From assembly GCF_027596085.1 (NCBI RefSeq), contig NC_072472.1, forward strand, positions 16,149,971-16,213,970: a stretch of DNA of 64,000 bases, in the 5' to 3' direction. A program made the translations under genes and the position numbers. Under the pieces are notes generated by a model, which was given only the letters and a program-made list of their open reading frames with translations, was not told the origin of the DNA and did not search any database. This DNA is from Anoplopoma fimbria (lineage: Eukaryota > Chordata > Actinopteri > Perciformes > Anoplopomatidae). This document shows, in pieces, positions 1-54,962 of this stretch. The number at the start of each line of letters is the position of its first letter. The first letter of the stretch is position 1.

Positions 1-1110
1 GTTGGTTAGTCCTCAATTACATTAAAATATGCTAATGGTGTCACAACATCAACAGATATTGGATATAGTGCTGATGAGCAAACTGCTAAAACACAGCGAC
101 AGAGGCTTTTTATCCCTTTAACTGGCTGATAATGCAAGTAGGATTAGTTTTTTGATTTGAATAACCATCATCATCGGTCTAACAAGGGCCAGGTGTGCAG
201 ATTGAAGACAGTTTTCCAGTCTAATAAATAGAAGACCAGTGTAAAAAGCTAACAATTTCTGTCAAAAAGGCCCCAAAGCCTAAATAAAACATGCACATTG
301 TTATGTCATGCATCCTTTCGAGCTCTGTACTGCTTAATGAGCCACAAGCACACAACCAGACTAATGTCTAACCTGCCATTCCTCGAGCCCCTCAGCCTCT
401 GGAGCCACTTTGACGAGCACGTCGGGGTTTCTATTCATAGTTCCTGAATTGTAGTTTCTGTGCGGCAGTGGATAAGAAGCAAAATCCTTTACAGTCTCAG
501 CAGTTCCCTTTGATTTTAACGAGAGAATCCCCAAATATCAGCAGTGCCACTTGGCTGTGGATATTTCCAAAATGATGAAATGGGCAATAATAAAAAAACA
601 TTACATTCCATTCTTTCTTTCAGATTTGTACATACTTAACACTATTATATACCATAGAAATATATAAATATTATAAAATCTATTTTTACGATTAGCAAGC
701 ACTGGCATGCTACTTGATTCCAACAAGATCTATTTCTGCTCTAGTCATAAAATCAGCACACTGCAGGAAAGAGTAGGTTTTAGCAAACGTTGTGTATGTG
801 TATGTGTAGAAAACCTGAATGGGGGGTCAGATTTTGTCTATTTATGTTATGAAATTCAGTCCTGCTCAAATTGGCCATGTCGAAAATAAAAGAATCAATG
901 GGGCTGTATCTGAGCTTGGAACTGTGTAACAGTCATATCTGCAGCTAAGTGAGGGCAGTTTGGTGAGGGAAACATCCTTTTTCACAATTTATTATCTTTT
1001 CTTAACACCCTCCCTCCGAGCTCAGCTCGTCGGGGGAGCTCATTTTCGATATTGAAGGGTAAACCATTCTGCTGCGGGACGGTTGAGTGTGAGCACAGGG
1101 GAGGCAGCCA
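1..1110. other. Sequence downstream of dpf2 (3' UTR and spacer)
   Basis: This stretch follows the dpf2 stop codon on the minus strand. Its right part is presumably dpf2 3' UTR. Only short ORFs without recognisable domains occur, and no splice-bounded coding exon was found on either strand. The left part (1-600) is AT-rich sequence in which I see nothing specific. Confidence 0.5.
988..993 (-). terminator. Candidate polyadenylation signal of dpf2
   Basis: The minus strand reads AATAAA here, about 120 bases beyond the dpf2 stop codon. It is the nearest canonical hexamer I found. No transcript data are available, and a longer 3' UTR using another signal is possible. Confidence 0.3.
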
Positions 1111-8321
<7,211 letters not shown>

Positions 8322-8499
8322 CTTGCTTTAGTAGACGGGAGAGTGGCCCAGGGCTGCGTGTGCCCTCCGTCAGGACTCGTAGGCAGACAGCGCAGGAAAG
8401 GGACACATAGCGCCCCTTACTGAGGCATTGTGGTCTTGCAGGATATTTTGTCATATTTTTGTCATATTTTGGCGGTGTGTGTGCGCGTGCGTGCGTGCG

Positions 8500-8503
<4 letters not shown>

Positions 8504-8567
<64 letters not shown>
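8504..8567. repeat. (CT)n microsatellite
   Basis: Thirty-two CT units follow a short GTGCGTGCG run, about 180 bases upstream of the dpf2 start codon. ORFs read through it are artefacts of the repeat. Confidence 0.95.
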
Positions 8568-8568
<1 letters not shown>

Positions 8569-8573
<5 letters not shown>

Positions 8574-9115
8574 TTGGTGATTGGTTTCCACTTGTGCAGC
8601 CCAGTCATGCTGCTCTGGCTTCCACAATCTTCCAGCTGGCCAATCAGCAGAACAGGCCCTAAATAAAAAGGAGGAAGCCTGAGAAGTTCGGGGCGGTTTC
8701 CTTTTTTGTTCTCTTCCTGAGTGAGATGTGCAGCAAACTGTTTGTTAAGGTTTGTGGTGAGAGGTTGAGGACTAGGTGAGTTTTGGGGTACCCTGTAGAC
8801 ACACTAGATTTATTGGCCGATGCCACCCCTGTATTTTGTTTTGGTAGAAGAGACTTATTAGAAAAGCCAGTAAAGCTGTTTTTGTTGTGTTTTGTTTTTC
8901 AGAGAGAGTTAGCCAGGCCTCCTTTTGTTATATTCATTTCTATTAGTTTGGCACGACCATTTTTGTCCCATCCTCTCCCACATTTGTTTGAGAACCTTTG
9001 TTTGCACCTGAGTTTTTGAATAAATCCTATTTTTCTTCTATTCTTGACACGTGATCTTTGGTTGTTGTGTTATCGTCACCACCTTTTCCCCTAGACGAAA
9101 AAGGGGACGTAACAA
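8569..9115 (+). mobile_element. LTR-like element (candidate solo LTR)
   Basis: Seen directly: a TG-starting left edge after the (CT)n tract, a CCAAT motif near 8640, an A/T-rich TATA-like box (TAAATAAAAAGG) near 8660, an AATAAA signal at 9019-9024 followed by T/G-rich sequence, and a GGGGACGTAACA right end. This order (promoter, then polyadenylation signal, then CA end) is what a plus-oriented retrotransposon LTR shows. I found no target-site duplication, and the left edge could instead lie at about 8429. No internal coding region is present. Confidence 0.45.
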
Positions 9116-12100
9116 TTATGTTCTTGATGAAAGTACAATAGAGCAATTGTTAATGCTTAACACCTGAACTGTTACCAAATAACATTTGCAAATGACAGGT
9201 AAAGGCTACTATTCATCATTGAATATTAGTCCATGTTGTTTTTTTAATGTCACCAAACACCTAGATATGGTTTATTTGAAAAGTTCCCCTGTGAATTTGA
9301 ACTTACTTGTTGTGGCTTCACAATTATAATTCTTTGTTATTCACACCTAAATACGTTTTATTTGTTGACTTTTCTAGTCTCATCATGGCTTTTAAATTGA
9401 AGTCTCAAGAAACCATTTAAACAGCTTAGTTTAACTGCTCCAAGATTTGTTTCCTCAGACACCCGTACAGCCTTTCTCAATAAAAACTTTTGGATTATGT
9501 TATCTTTTTTTTCTTCTGAGGTCTTTGACCACCATCCTCATCCTCTCCCATTTTCAACCTCCAGTACAGAGATAACCACTGTGATGAAACTAAGGCTCAG
9601 GTTACTCTTAACTCTCGAAACGAAGGTTTGGTCTGCTGTTTTATCCACTGATTCATCATAAACATAATGTATGTTAGTCATTATTCCATCATCCTTGACC
9701 TCACTTGCTGCAGTCGCATTAGTAATCATTCTTAATGACTGCACTGCAGCATCTATCCACCTCCTCTTCACCCATACAATAACGATATTTCACATGTTCT
9801 ATAGTGAAATGTGAATACAGAGCAGAATGATAATACTTTTAATTTTTTTTTTAAATGATCCCAATCTAAAGGATTCTCACGATAGTTTCCTTTAACTTCT
9901 CCTCTTTCTGTAGTGTGTACATCAAACTGCTGTATTGTTTTCACAAGAAATGCTCTCTATAGAGTAAAGATATTCATTCATCCTCTAGTTACCAAATCTT
10001 AAAATAGCATGCAGAACGGTACATTGTTGTGATGGTACATGATGTCTTTGGTGTTGCTTTTCATTGTTTAATTTTAATATAATTGAAAGTTAAAACCTTT
10101 GTTATTTTAGGTTTGATCTCAAAACAAATGTTGTTCATCTTAATGTTGCCCATTCGGTTGCCCTTTCTCTCTCTCGTATGCCAAATAGAATAAAAGCTGG
10201 AGCAGGGGATAACCTTATTATCATAAAAAAAAAACAATATCATGATTTTGATTAAACCATGTTTTATTATTCCTAATATTAGATGTAGATACACAAGTCA
10301 ACAAACATTATTTTTCGATTCGTAATGAAAATGCTGCACAGCACACTGACATCGTGTGGAAGGGTCTGGTATTACAGACACGTACCTGAAAATGGACAGC
10401 AGTTATAATTTTTGCAATAAGTTGCATTAGTAACAGTAGTAGTAATAGTAACAACAGTAGCAATAATGATTACAATAGCAATTAATAATAGTAGTGGTAT
10501 TAACAACTCTGAATTGCAGAGGAAGGAACAGACATTCGTCAAAAGTAATGAGAAATAAAGGTAGGAGGACAGGCTTATCAAATGCTGCAACACAGACCAC
10601 TGGATGAAGAAATACAAGCTCCCACTAGACAGCAAGTATCCTGCCTTCTTCTAAAAAAGGAAGCTCAAATTGTCACCAGTCTGTTTCCACCCATATATAA
10701 TACTTAACAAGTAAAAGTTGTTGTTTTTTCTTGATTAAGTACTCCATTGTAACAAGTACTCTCCTTACCAAAAACTCCCCTCTTTGACATCAATAATACA
10801 TTTCTTCCCACGTTCTGGTCAAAGCTCACCAGTAGCACAATGCTATTTTTTTATTTTTTTAAATGATGCCATATTCAACATCAAATCACAGCCAGCTGAG
10901 GGACATATCCACAAAACTGGATTGCCAGGGTCATCCTGCATTAATTATACAGTACAGCATTAACGTGTGAGTGCGTGTGAATGAGAAAGTTTGTGTACAG
11001 TATGTCAAGTAATGTGAAATATTTTTGCTTCTCATGACCAATTTGGCCAAACTAATTTGAATCATTCACATTCAAATGAGCCGATAAGAAAATACACTGT
11101 GTGACCTTTAAACATGAGGACCCCAACATCAACGGATTGCTGCGTATGATGTCCAGAGCAGAGAAAAGGGTAGCAATGATCACTATAAACAGCTCGTCCA
11201 CTGGGGAAGAATGACTCCTCCATTCGAAAAATTGTGCACAATGTACGCTAACTGCATTGGCTCACTTATGTATGCAATGACCTGATTGACTTGGTTCCCA
11301 GATCGTAGCTTTGTTTAAAGCTACATAAACTGGGAGCTGGGTCACACACCAGAGATACAAAACCCCACTGACGGAGACAAGGCAGTCAGTTTGAGAAAGC
11401 TTGGACCAGGTGCTGTCAACTGTTCAATAACCTCAAAGTGGATGTTCAGATATTTCTTATCTCTGGCTTCCAGGGTATTTGAGCAATAGATCACTGGTTC
11501 CACATTCATTTGGGTAGAATAGATAAAATAAGGCCAACCTGTTTAAACTGCAGCCAGTTTATTTCCAGCCGTTTGTGTTGTCACAACAGTTTGGTGTGAC
11601 ATTCCTCCAAGGCGTGGTACACACAGCCAGGCAATTACCAGCTTTAAAGAGTTACTTTCAAGGTGAAATAAATGACAAAATAATTGATTACTTGCAACCT
11701 ACTTGAAATAATTCATAAAACTCAGAATTGCTGTTCTGTAACTTCCTGTGGCATTTTGGCAGTTAAAAAGGCAAATTAAAACTATTCTAACAGTTAACAA
11801 CCAATTTAAATAAAATGTCACTACTGCCTACAGTTTCACAAAATACTGTAAATGCCTTTATCGTTTCAAACATGTACCACATTTGAGGAACCTAATAAAC
11901 ACCTATCACATTTTTACATTAACTATATTGGATTGCCGTGATCTTGTTTCAGATTACTGTAAATGCCAATTACACAGAATTAGTTGCTCTCCAACCCTGA
12001 ATATGAAGTGATCTCCTGTTTTCAGAGCACATCAACACTGAAGAGGATAGATGGCAATGGTGACACACATACAAGTAAAAACCTACAAGAAGTCATGCCA

Positions 12101-12806
12101 CATATGCAAGAGCACAAAGCTCGTCCAGGAGACAATTTAGGACTCTTCCCTCTCTGAGCTTTAGATGGTTACTGTAATTCATGTTGTACCTGCATACCCA
12201 TTCCACTGACATACATTAGATCATTGCCACAGGGCACATTTTTTTAACATTCCTTTTTAATCTTCGTACTACGAAAGCTTCCTTTAAGACTATTCGAATG
12301 GAGGGTGGGTTTGTAAAAAGGGGTTCAGTGTATCAGTAGTGGGTTCAAGTAAGGCTCAATACACCTGTGTGTCCTGTAGCACATCAACCGCATTCTTCAC
12401 TGCTAAGCCAATATCACTTCCTGCTGCCCTCAATTCACTTAATGAGACCTGTCCAGCTGTCCCTCTGACCTGCTTGCATCCCTGCGGTCTGCCACAGAGA
12501 ATGTGCTTCAGCTTATTATCAATAAAACAGCCCCCCATGCCGTCACACCAGAGAGAACAGATATAGGTATTAGAAGACTAAAACAAAAATAATTAAACCG
12601 TCTTGTGGAATTTCATTGGTAATGTAAGCTCACATATAATAAAAACCAGAAGCAAAGAAAAGCTAATTTTATGAAATCATTCCTGTAATATTATTATTTG
12701 TGTTTGAGTCTGGTTTTTGTCTGCGCTTGCGTACCGAAAAAGCAGCATTCATCTGGCCACGTTTGATCAGGAATTACATAAACGTGCAAAGTCCACAGCA
12801 CCACAA

Positions 12807-12851
12807 CTCACACACACGCACACACGCACGCACACACACACACACACACAC
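12807..12851. repeat. Imperfect (CA)n microsatellite
   Basis: CA dinucleotides interrupted by ACGC units over about 45 bases. Confidence 0.9.
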
Positions 12852-13240
12852 TAGAAAACTAATCATCTCTGCTTTGTACAGAAAAAATAAAAATGAAAAT
12901 CAAGCATAATAGACCACTCAAAATAAATTTGCAAATACAGGCAAAATTAGAGACAAAATAAAAAATAAAACCACTTATTAAATATATATATATATATTAT
13001 TTTCCCAATGAAACTTGTGATCACTTACTGCACACTTCTAAAATTTAATGAGCTTTATTTTTTCTCAAAACACCTCATCAACTGTCATTCCTAAAAAACA
13101 AAACAAAAAATAGTACATACAAGGGCAAGCCCAACATTCTCCACTAATTTAACCAAATTTTGTTTCTCTCCACAACATGAATCAAGATTATCTACTGGCA
13201 AATTAATTAGCTTGTTTTCTCAAACCAGCAATAGCAAAAG

Positions 13241-13274
13241 ATAAATAATAATAATAGCAATAATAATAATAATC
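13241..13274. repeat. (AAT)n microsatellite
   Basis: About ten AAT/ATA trinucleotides with one AGC interruption, in the presumed sptbn2 3' UTR or just beyond it. Confidence 0.9.
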
Positions 13275-13402
13275 GGTCAGGTTAATAACATCAATACCAA
13301 GAACAGAAAAAGAGACTGATGTGATCCTCCCAAAGAGAGAGCGCTTTTAAAGCAGGGAAATAAAACCAGAGTGCAACCCAGTGGAAAGCCACCATCCATT
13401 GT

Positions 13403-13408
13403 TTTATT
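13403..13408 (-). terminator. Candidate polyadenylation signal of sptbn2
   Basis: The minus strand reads AATAAA about 515 bases downstream of the sptbn2 stop codon. It is the first canonical hexamer met. A second, at 13054-13059, would give a UTR of about 870 bases. Confidence 0.35.
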
Positions 13409-13921
13409 AGTGACACGGCATAAAAACGGCTCAGCTAGTCAAGACTCTTACTTACGTAGGCCTTTGTGTTCCTTGCAGAACATCGGCCATTGATGAATAG
13501 CTTCCACCACGACCCAGTTAAGACTCACTGAAGAGAAAATATTCATTTTGAAGGAGGGCCGTTTTGGTGGATTGAAACTGAACTGGTCCTGAATCCCTGT
13601 TTATGCCAACCACAGCTGTTACTGACTTTGACCAATAAGCTGGTTGGCTGAAATTACCTGAATTTGGATGAGGGCTTTCATTGTCGGGTGCAGCTAAATG
13701 TGAAATATGATTTTGGTGAACCAAAAAGTAAATGACAGATAAAAACTGGCGAGGGAGAGCATTAAAGAGAAAGAAAAGAAACAAAGTTCTCTGTAAGCTA
13801 CAAATAGTAGCCGTCGACAAATTCCTTAGGGTCTGCACTGAGAGCAGTGTGTTTGTTTGACCTGTCTGTACTTCGCTTCAGTTTGTTGAAATTCTGACAA
13901 ATGTAGTTTCCAGCGATAACT

Positions 13922-48848
<34,927 letters not shown>

Positions 48849-49291
48849 GGTGTCCAGGCTGGAAGAAAACACATTGAACGTGCAATTCAGACACAGAGAC
48901 ACAAAAGCACCCTGAACTCAGTACATACAGTGAAGGGAGGGGACATTGCGTGATACCAGAAGTGTTCTTGAGCTAGATTCAGATTAAGTTTGGGAACTGA
49001 ATATTTCTATTTCATCCAAGGCAGGATGATGCTCTGTAACATACACCGCCTGCACTCTCCTCACAGCTGCACTCAAGTTTTATGTGCTCAAATGACAGTC
49101 ATATGCAAATATCAGCCTAGACAGAGCAACTGCCAGAGTGTATAAGGAGATAAAAAATTTGAAATAGGCCTAAGCTCAGCAACTGTCATGAAGTCATCAG
49201 TTAGCCAACCAATAATAGAATACAACTGCATGCCAGGGAGTCTCAATGGCAGAAACTACTTCAATCATTAGATCTTGACTTGCACATGCCA

Positions 49292-49436
<145 letters not shown>

Positions 49437-49715
49437 GCTTAAGAGACCCACTAGTGGTCAAAACCTGACAGAATATAACACGTTATACTCTCAGTCCCTG
49501 TCCTTGCACTCACTGCTAGCCATGCAATATCCCTACTATCCTGCTGTTTGTACAAACTCAGCATCCAGTTATGATGCCAAGGATACCCTCATATGGAAAC
49601 AATCAATAGGCCTTCTTCAAAAGGAGGTCACTCCCACACCTTCTCTGTATTTCGCTGACAGATTTTAAGCTGGAGCCAGAAGCAAATGCATCTTGTCCCA
49701 TTAATTCATTTTAAT

Positions 49716-49817
<102 letters not shown>

Positions 49818-52155
49818 GCACTGTGTAATAATATGCCTCTATATAACATTCAGTATAGTTAACTAAACTGTAATGTCGAAATCATCACACTTTATCAACA
49901 AAAGATCATATTCCTGCTTTCAAGGAAAGCATTAAAATCTTGGTAATATTGATGGGTCCTCAACTTCAAACAGATAAGAGGCATGTTAACCCAATAGTTC
50001 AGCTGACAGTAGCAGGGAAGTAAATAGATGTATTTATTTGCATTTATTTTCATAGATTTCCTATACATAGCACACCAAACATGTTCAATCAATAATAGTG
50101 TTAAATGTGTTAACGATTTCACTCCATTGTTTAGAAAACACTAATGCAGATGACCAGACAGATCCTGTCTTAAGTATTATGCACTGCATTTACATTAAGA
50201 TTAAACCCCCCACCAGAGAGACCCATTAACTAACTGGGGCCATTCGTTTAAGAGCATTGAGCAGATTAATAGACGAGGTTGAGTCGTCAGTTTGCTAATA
50301 CCTGTCACTTTATCTTGTGTTGTGTCTAGTAGCTGTGGCTGCCTTGTACTGAGATGAGAGAGAGGACAGTTGTGGAAATTGATGGGTTTTTGTGAGGAGG
50401 TATTTATGGCTAAGCATGACTAAGGACTGCAAACAGTGTTCTTTGGTTTAACGTTTAATTCATTCGTTCAATGCACAGAGACTGCAGTCCTAATATTTTG
50501 GTCATATCAACTCTCTCCATCATGTCTGTCGTGATGAGTTTAGTTCAGTCGCGGTTAGATTACATGGTACTACAGCGAGAGGTTGGAAGAAATAGATTCT
50601 AGGCAACAAACGACGTGGTGCTCTAGATGAGAATAAGTAGGCCAGCTATGCAACACATCACACATTAATGAGGCTATGTATTCATTCTCTGCTCTTTTCC
50701 TTGAGGTTTGAATGAAAAACCATTTAACAGCTGCTTACAGAGATTTATCTGTTTGAATGTAAGGGCTGGCAGTAATGTGTCTGCTAGGACGATTCTTGGA
50801 CTAGTCATGGCATGAAAGTCAATGCATCCTCTAAATCAAACCTCAGGATCGATAACAGACAGCTGTCAGAACCGATACCTATCAATATTGTAAACTGCCA
50901 GTGTACATCTAGGTTGGGCCCATATTCCCTGAATTATTAAATGCAAAAAACACATACTAGACAAGCATAGCGTCAACGAGGGGGGGTGAGGTGGTGAAGA
51001 TTTTAAAAGCCTAAATCCATCTGTTAGCGGTCTTAAAAATGCAGTTATAGTAATTATCCATCATAGGAGCAATGTAATGTGTGATTAATGTGAACCGGAT
51101 TATTTGGCTGTATTGTGTTGATGTTGTTGTTTTTTTATTTTGTGCAATTTGGCATTTATTGGATAGTTTCCAGTATAGATGCAGACAAGAAGCGAATGAG
51201 ATGTAACAAATGTCCATAGCCACAATCAAACCAGGGATGCTGTTATTAAGTAATATATAACTTAGATCCATTAGAGATCGCCAGGACGCGTTGGGATTTG
51301 TTTTCAAATATGAGTTTAAGTAAAACTTATCCGATTTTACTTTGCAATACAACAGCTACCTGAACATTAATACACCTGATTAATATATGATATTGTTTAG
51401 ACAAGTTAAACAAGCCACTCACATTCTAGCTATAAGAAAAATAAAACAAAAGCTTGGCAAATCCTATTAGTGGCAGATTAAGAAGCGGCTGGGAATAGAA
51501 ACTAAATGCAGGGATTAGAGAAGAAGGCAGAACAACGCCTCCACACTACCCCCAGACCTGTCACCTCCCCACCCACTGGCACCCCAGGACTTGGCTAATG
51601 CTTTGACCCCCCCCCCCCACTGAGAGTGTGTATGTGGTTAGCCAGTATGTTGATTCTTATGTCCTTCATTCAATATCATCTATAATAAAATAATCACACA
51701 GTCAGTCCACAAACTCAACCTTGTTACCCTCGACATCACCGTGTCAAATTATTTGGCAAATGAATGAACAATGGATGAAAACCCCGGGCAGGCCTACACC
51801 CTGCGACTGATTGTGGTGGTGTGGCGCGGCTGACAAAGTGGTAAGATTTACATGCAGCTTAAATAACCACAACGTCACAGCATGGAAGCAAGAGCCACAA
51901 AGAGGACACACTATCCGGCATGGCAGCAATGAAGTCAATGACAATCTGTCAGTGGGAGTGGACCAGGGTGGGGGCTGGAGGGAGCAGGACCAGTGTGGTC
52001 ACAAGAGACTGGCATTGGAAAATCGAGGGCAATCCTTCCCTTATTGTTGGTAAGAGGAGGCTCGGCTCAGTGTCTGCACTAATCACCCCTCAATGGATCA
52101 GACAAACAATCCCCTGACCTACTATGATACAACCTACTGTACTCGTCCTCTCACA

Positions 52156-52280
<125 letters not shown>

Positions 52281-53455
52281 TGAGCTGAACCATTACACCC
52301 CCACCAGCACAACCACCAACCTCATACACACACACACACATACAAACACACACCCACAGTGCTTCTAAAAGCCACACACACACACAAATCCACCCACTCG
52401 GCATGTGCGAATCAGTATGCGGCACACAAAATGGGTCGGTTCAACACCTACAATCATGCTAGCCTGAGTGACGTACTTGCCTCCCAGAGAGAAACCAAAT
52501 CAAGGACAGAAAATAACTTCTAAACTGAATCCTTGGTTTGCAAAGCTAAAAAAAGGCACAAAGGAGCAAATTCTCTCCAAGCACAAACCTTCAAGTAGAG
52601 ATGCTAGCCCCAACGCTACTGCACTGCAACCTCCACCATTACTGCTCATATCAGGAAAAAAAAAAAAAAGGCTGGCAGCCACACAGATGTGGCACAAAAG
52701 GGGGGTTGGGGGCATAAAGAGGTTCTATGAAAGGAAATCCCCTCAAGGTCTAATCCACTAATATATGCCAAAAGACAGACATTACTGAATGAAGGATTTT
52801 GATCTGTCACGTATCCTTCATATGTCAATATGCATTACTCTCCGCACACCAGTGCAACCAACAAAACCTAATGCAAAATAAATAAGTGCTGCTGTTACAA
52901 TCAGCCTATTATTGTAATAGCTGGGCAACATTGCAGGGCTGTGTAAACACAATGAAAGCTGAGTGGAGTCAACACAGATCCTCAAGCTGTGTAATAAAGG
53001 CATGGCCTACATGGAGTCTAACCTTTTCAAACCGGACAGCATGCTTTCTCTAAAGTCAAAATAGGAAAGCAGGACAAGTGACTGTGAGAGTAGTGCTTCT
53101 GAACAAGGGAAGAGCGAAAGTGGGGCACTGAGGAATGCCTCAAGGCGAAACCCCAGCCTCTGTCTGGGCAGACACACATCAGAGTATCGCTCACAGCAGA
53201 GCGACAGCGGTGAAGAAAGCAGGGCAGAGCCAGCAGCGTGACAGGCAGCACCACCACCTGCTTCTGTCTCCGCCATCCCTCCTCCCCTCCCAGAGCTGCT
53301 TCCCTTTTGCCCAGCTGGTCTATTTGTCACCGCACCCGTTAATCAGGCTGAGCGGAAAAAGAAGAAATAGAGCCCACAATCAGTCGTCCGCAGGGAATTA
53401 GGCCTGTGCACACTTAGCCAGACACACTGCCACAGTGCACCGGGGGAATAGGGTA

Positions 53456-53456
<1 letters not shown>

Positions 53457-53528
<72 letters not shown>
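53457..53528. repeat. (AC)n microsatellite, 36 units
   Basis: An uninterrupted AC array of 72 bases. Confidence 0.98.
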
Positions 53529-53530
<2 letters not shown>

Positions 53531-54856
53531 CCACACCCTGCAATGCCAAACAAAGGAGCAATCAGCCTTTTTATAACACTCACCAAAAACTGTTACTATT
53601 ACTATTATGTTTTAAATATTACTGAAAACATATCAATATGACTGCAAAGCAGCCAAGGGCTTTATCAATAAACACATTTCAATGAGTTCAAGCTGAGGTG
53701 GCACCTTTGTGGTGCCTGCCTGTCATACTCGGACGAGCGTGGGGGGTGGGGTGGGGGTGGGAGGCAGATCCCCAAATTTATCGCACAAAGCCTGCTCCGC
53801 CAAACTGGCCCCATACAATGGAGGAGTCAGCAGAGAGTTGAGGCCAGTCGTTCGATCCTTTCCTGTTTGCAGAGATGAGGCAGCCAGAGGCACATATGCA
53901 TCAGAGGCCCCTCCACAGGCTGCTGATCCGGGCCTGAATGCCCTGCTGAATAGGACAGCAGAGGTCCTTTGTTGACCTGTAGCATCACATTCATCAAATA
54001 CTCAAGCTGGAAGCATGCCTTCCACACATGGACATAGAGATGTCACTTTGGTTTTGGGCAGCAGTTCTCTATACCGCACAATGGTACACATGGATGTTAA
54101 ATCAGTAGAATACAACATTTGTGGCAAATTCATTCTTTTGTCCCAAAGGCACTACCATTCTTTCATTCAAGAATTCATACATATCCTGATGACCTACCAT
54201 GATGTCACACCGAGGCAAAACTATATCCTTTAACTACACTATGGACAATGAAGCAGCGTCTGACTAAACAATGTCCGTCCTACACCTCATATCCAAGCAG
54301 CACTTGCTAATCTCTGTCAATAAGAGGCACGAGTAAACGATCAGCATGAGCAACAAAATTCACAGCGAAGCTCTCAAATGTATTTCCTGAGGAATGATCT
54401 GTAATAACCCCACTGATACAAATAATATGCATCATTGCATTACTGGGAAATTGAAATACACCAGATAGGCTACATATTTATAACCTTTTTCCCACTGTGG
54501 CAATTCAGGCCCATCTAAAGCATTATCTTACGTATCACAGTGTGTATTATATGTATTCAGATCATAATTTGATGCCACAGAATGCACAAACCAAGGCCAA
54601 CGTTATATCGGTTGCTGCTCCTGACTAGCCTCTGCTGCTGAATGAGTCCTAAGCTTAGCCTCCTCTTTGAATAACATTTGGCTTGAAGTCACAGTGGCAG
54701 CCTCAATCTCAATGGCTGCCAGAAATCCAAATAAAAACATCAGTGAATGAAATATTCATGCAGATCAGGCTAATCCACCGTGGATTGATTCTTGCCATTT
54801 TTAAACACACAAGACCAAGTGCAAGCGTAAGCACTGTCAGTATGCCTACAGGTCTG

Positions 54857-54962
<106 letters not shown>

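Larger units (their letters stand above)
9116..13921. other. Spacer between dpf2 and sptbn2, including the sptbn2 3' UTR
   Basis: AT-rich DNA with only short, unrecognisable ORFs. It holds an imperfect AGT/AAT trinucleotide stretch (10428-10497), a CA repeat (12807-12851) and an AAT repeat (13241-13274). The right end must include the sptbn2 3' UTR. Minus-strand AATAAA hexamers lie at 13403-13408, 13054-13059 and 10263-10268. Confidence 0.6.

Noticed and set aside
53007..53330. 107-codon minus ORF starting MTNRPAGQKGSSSGRGGG
   Set aside because: No recognisable domain and no convincing splice pairing; it could be part of a 5' noncoding region, but nothing supports translation.
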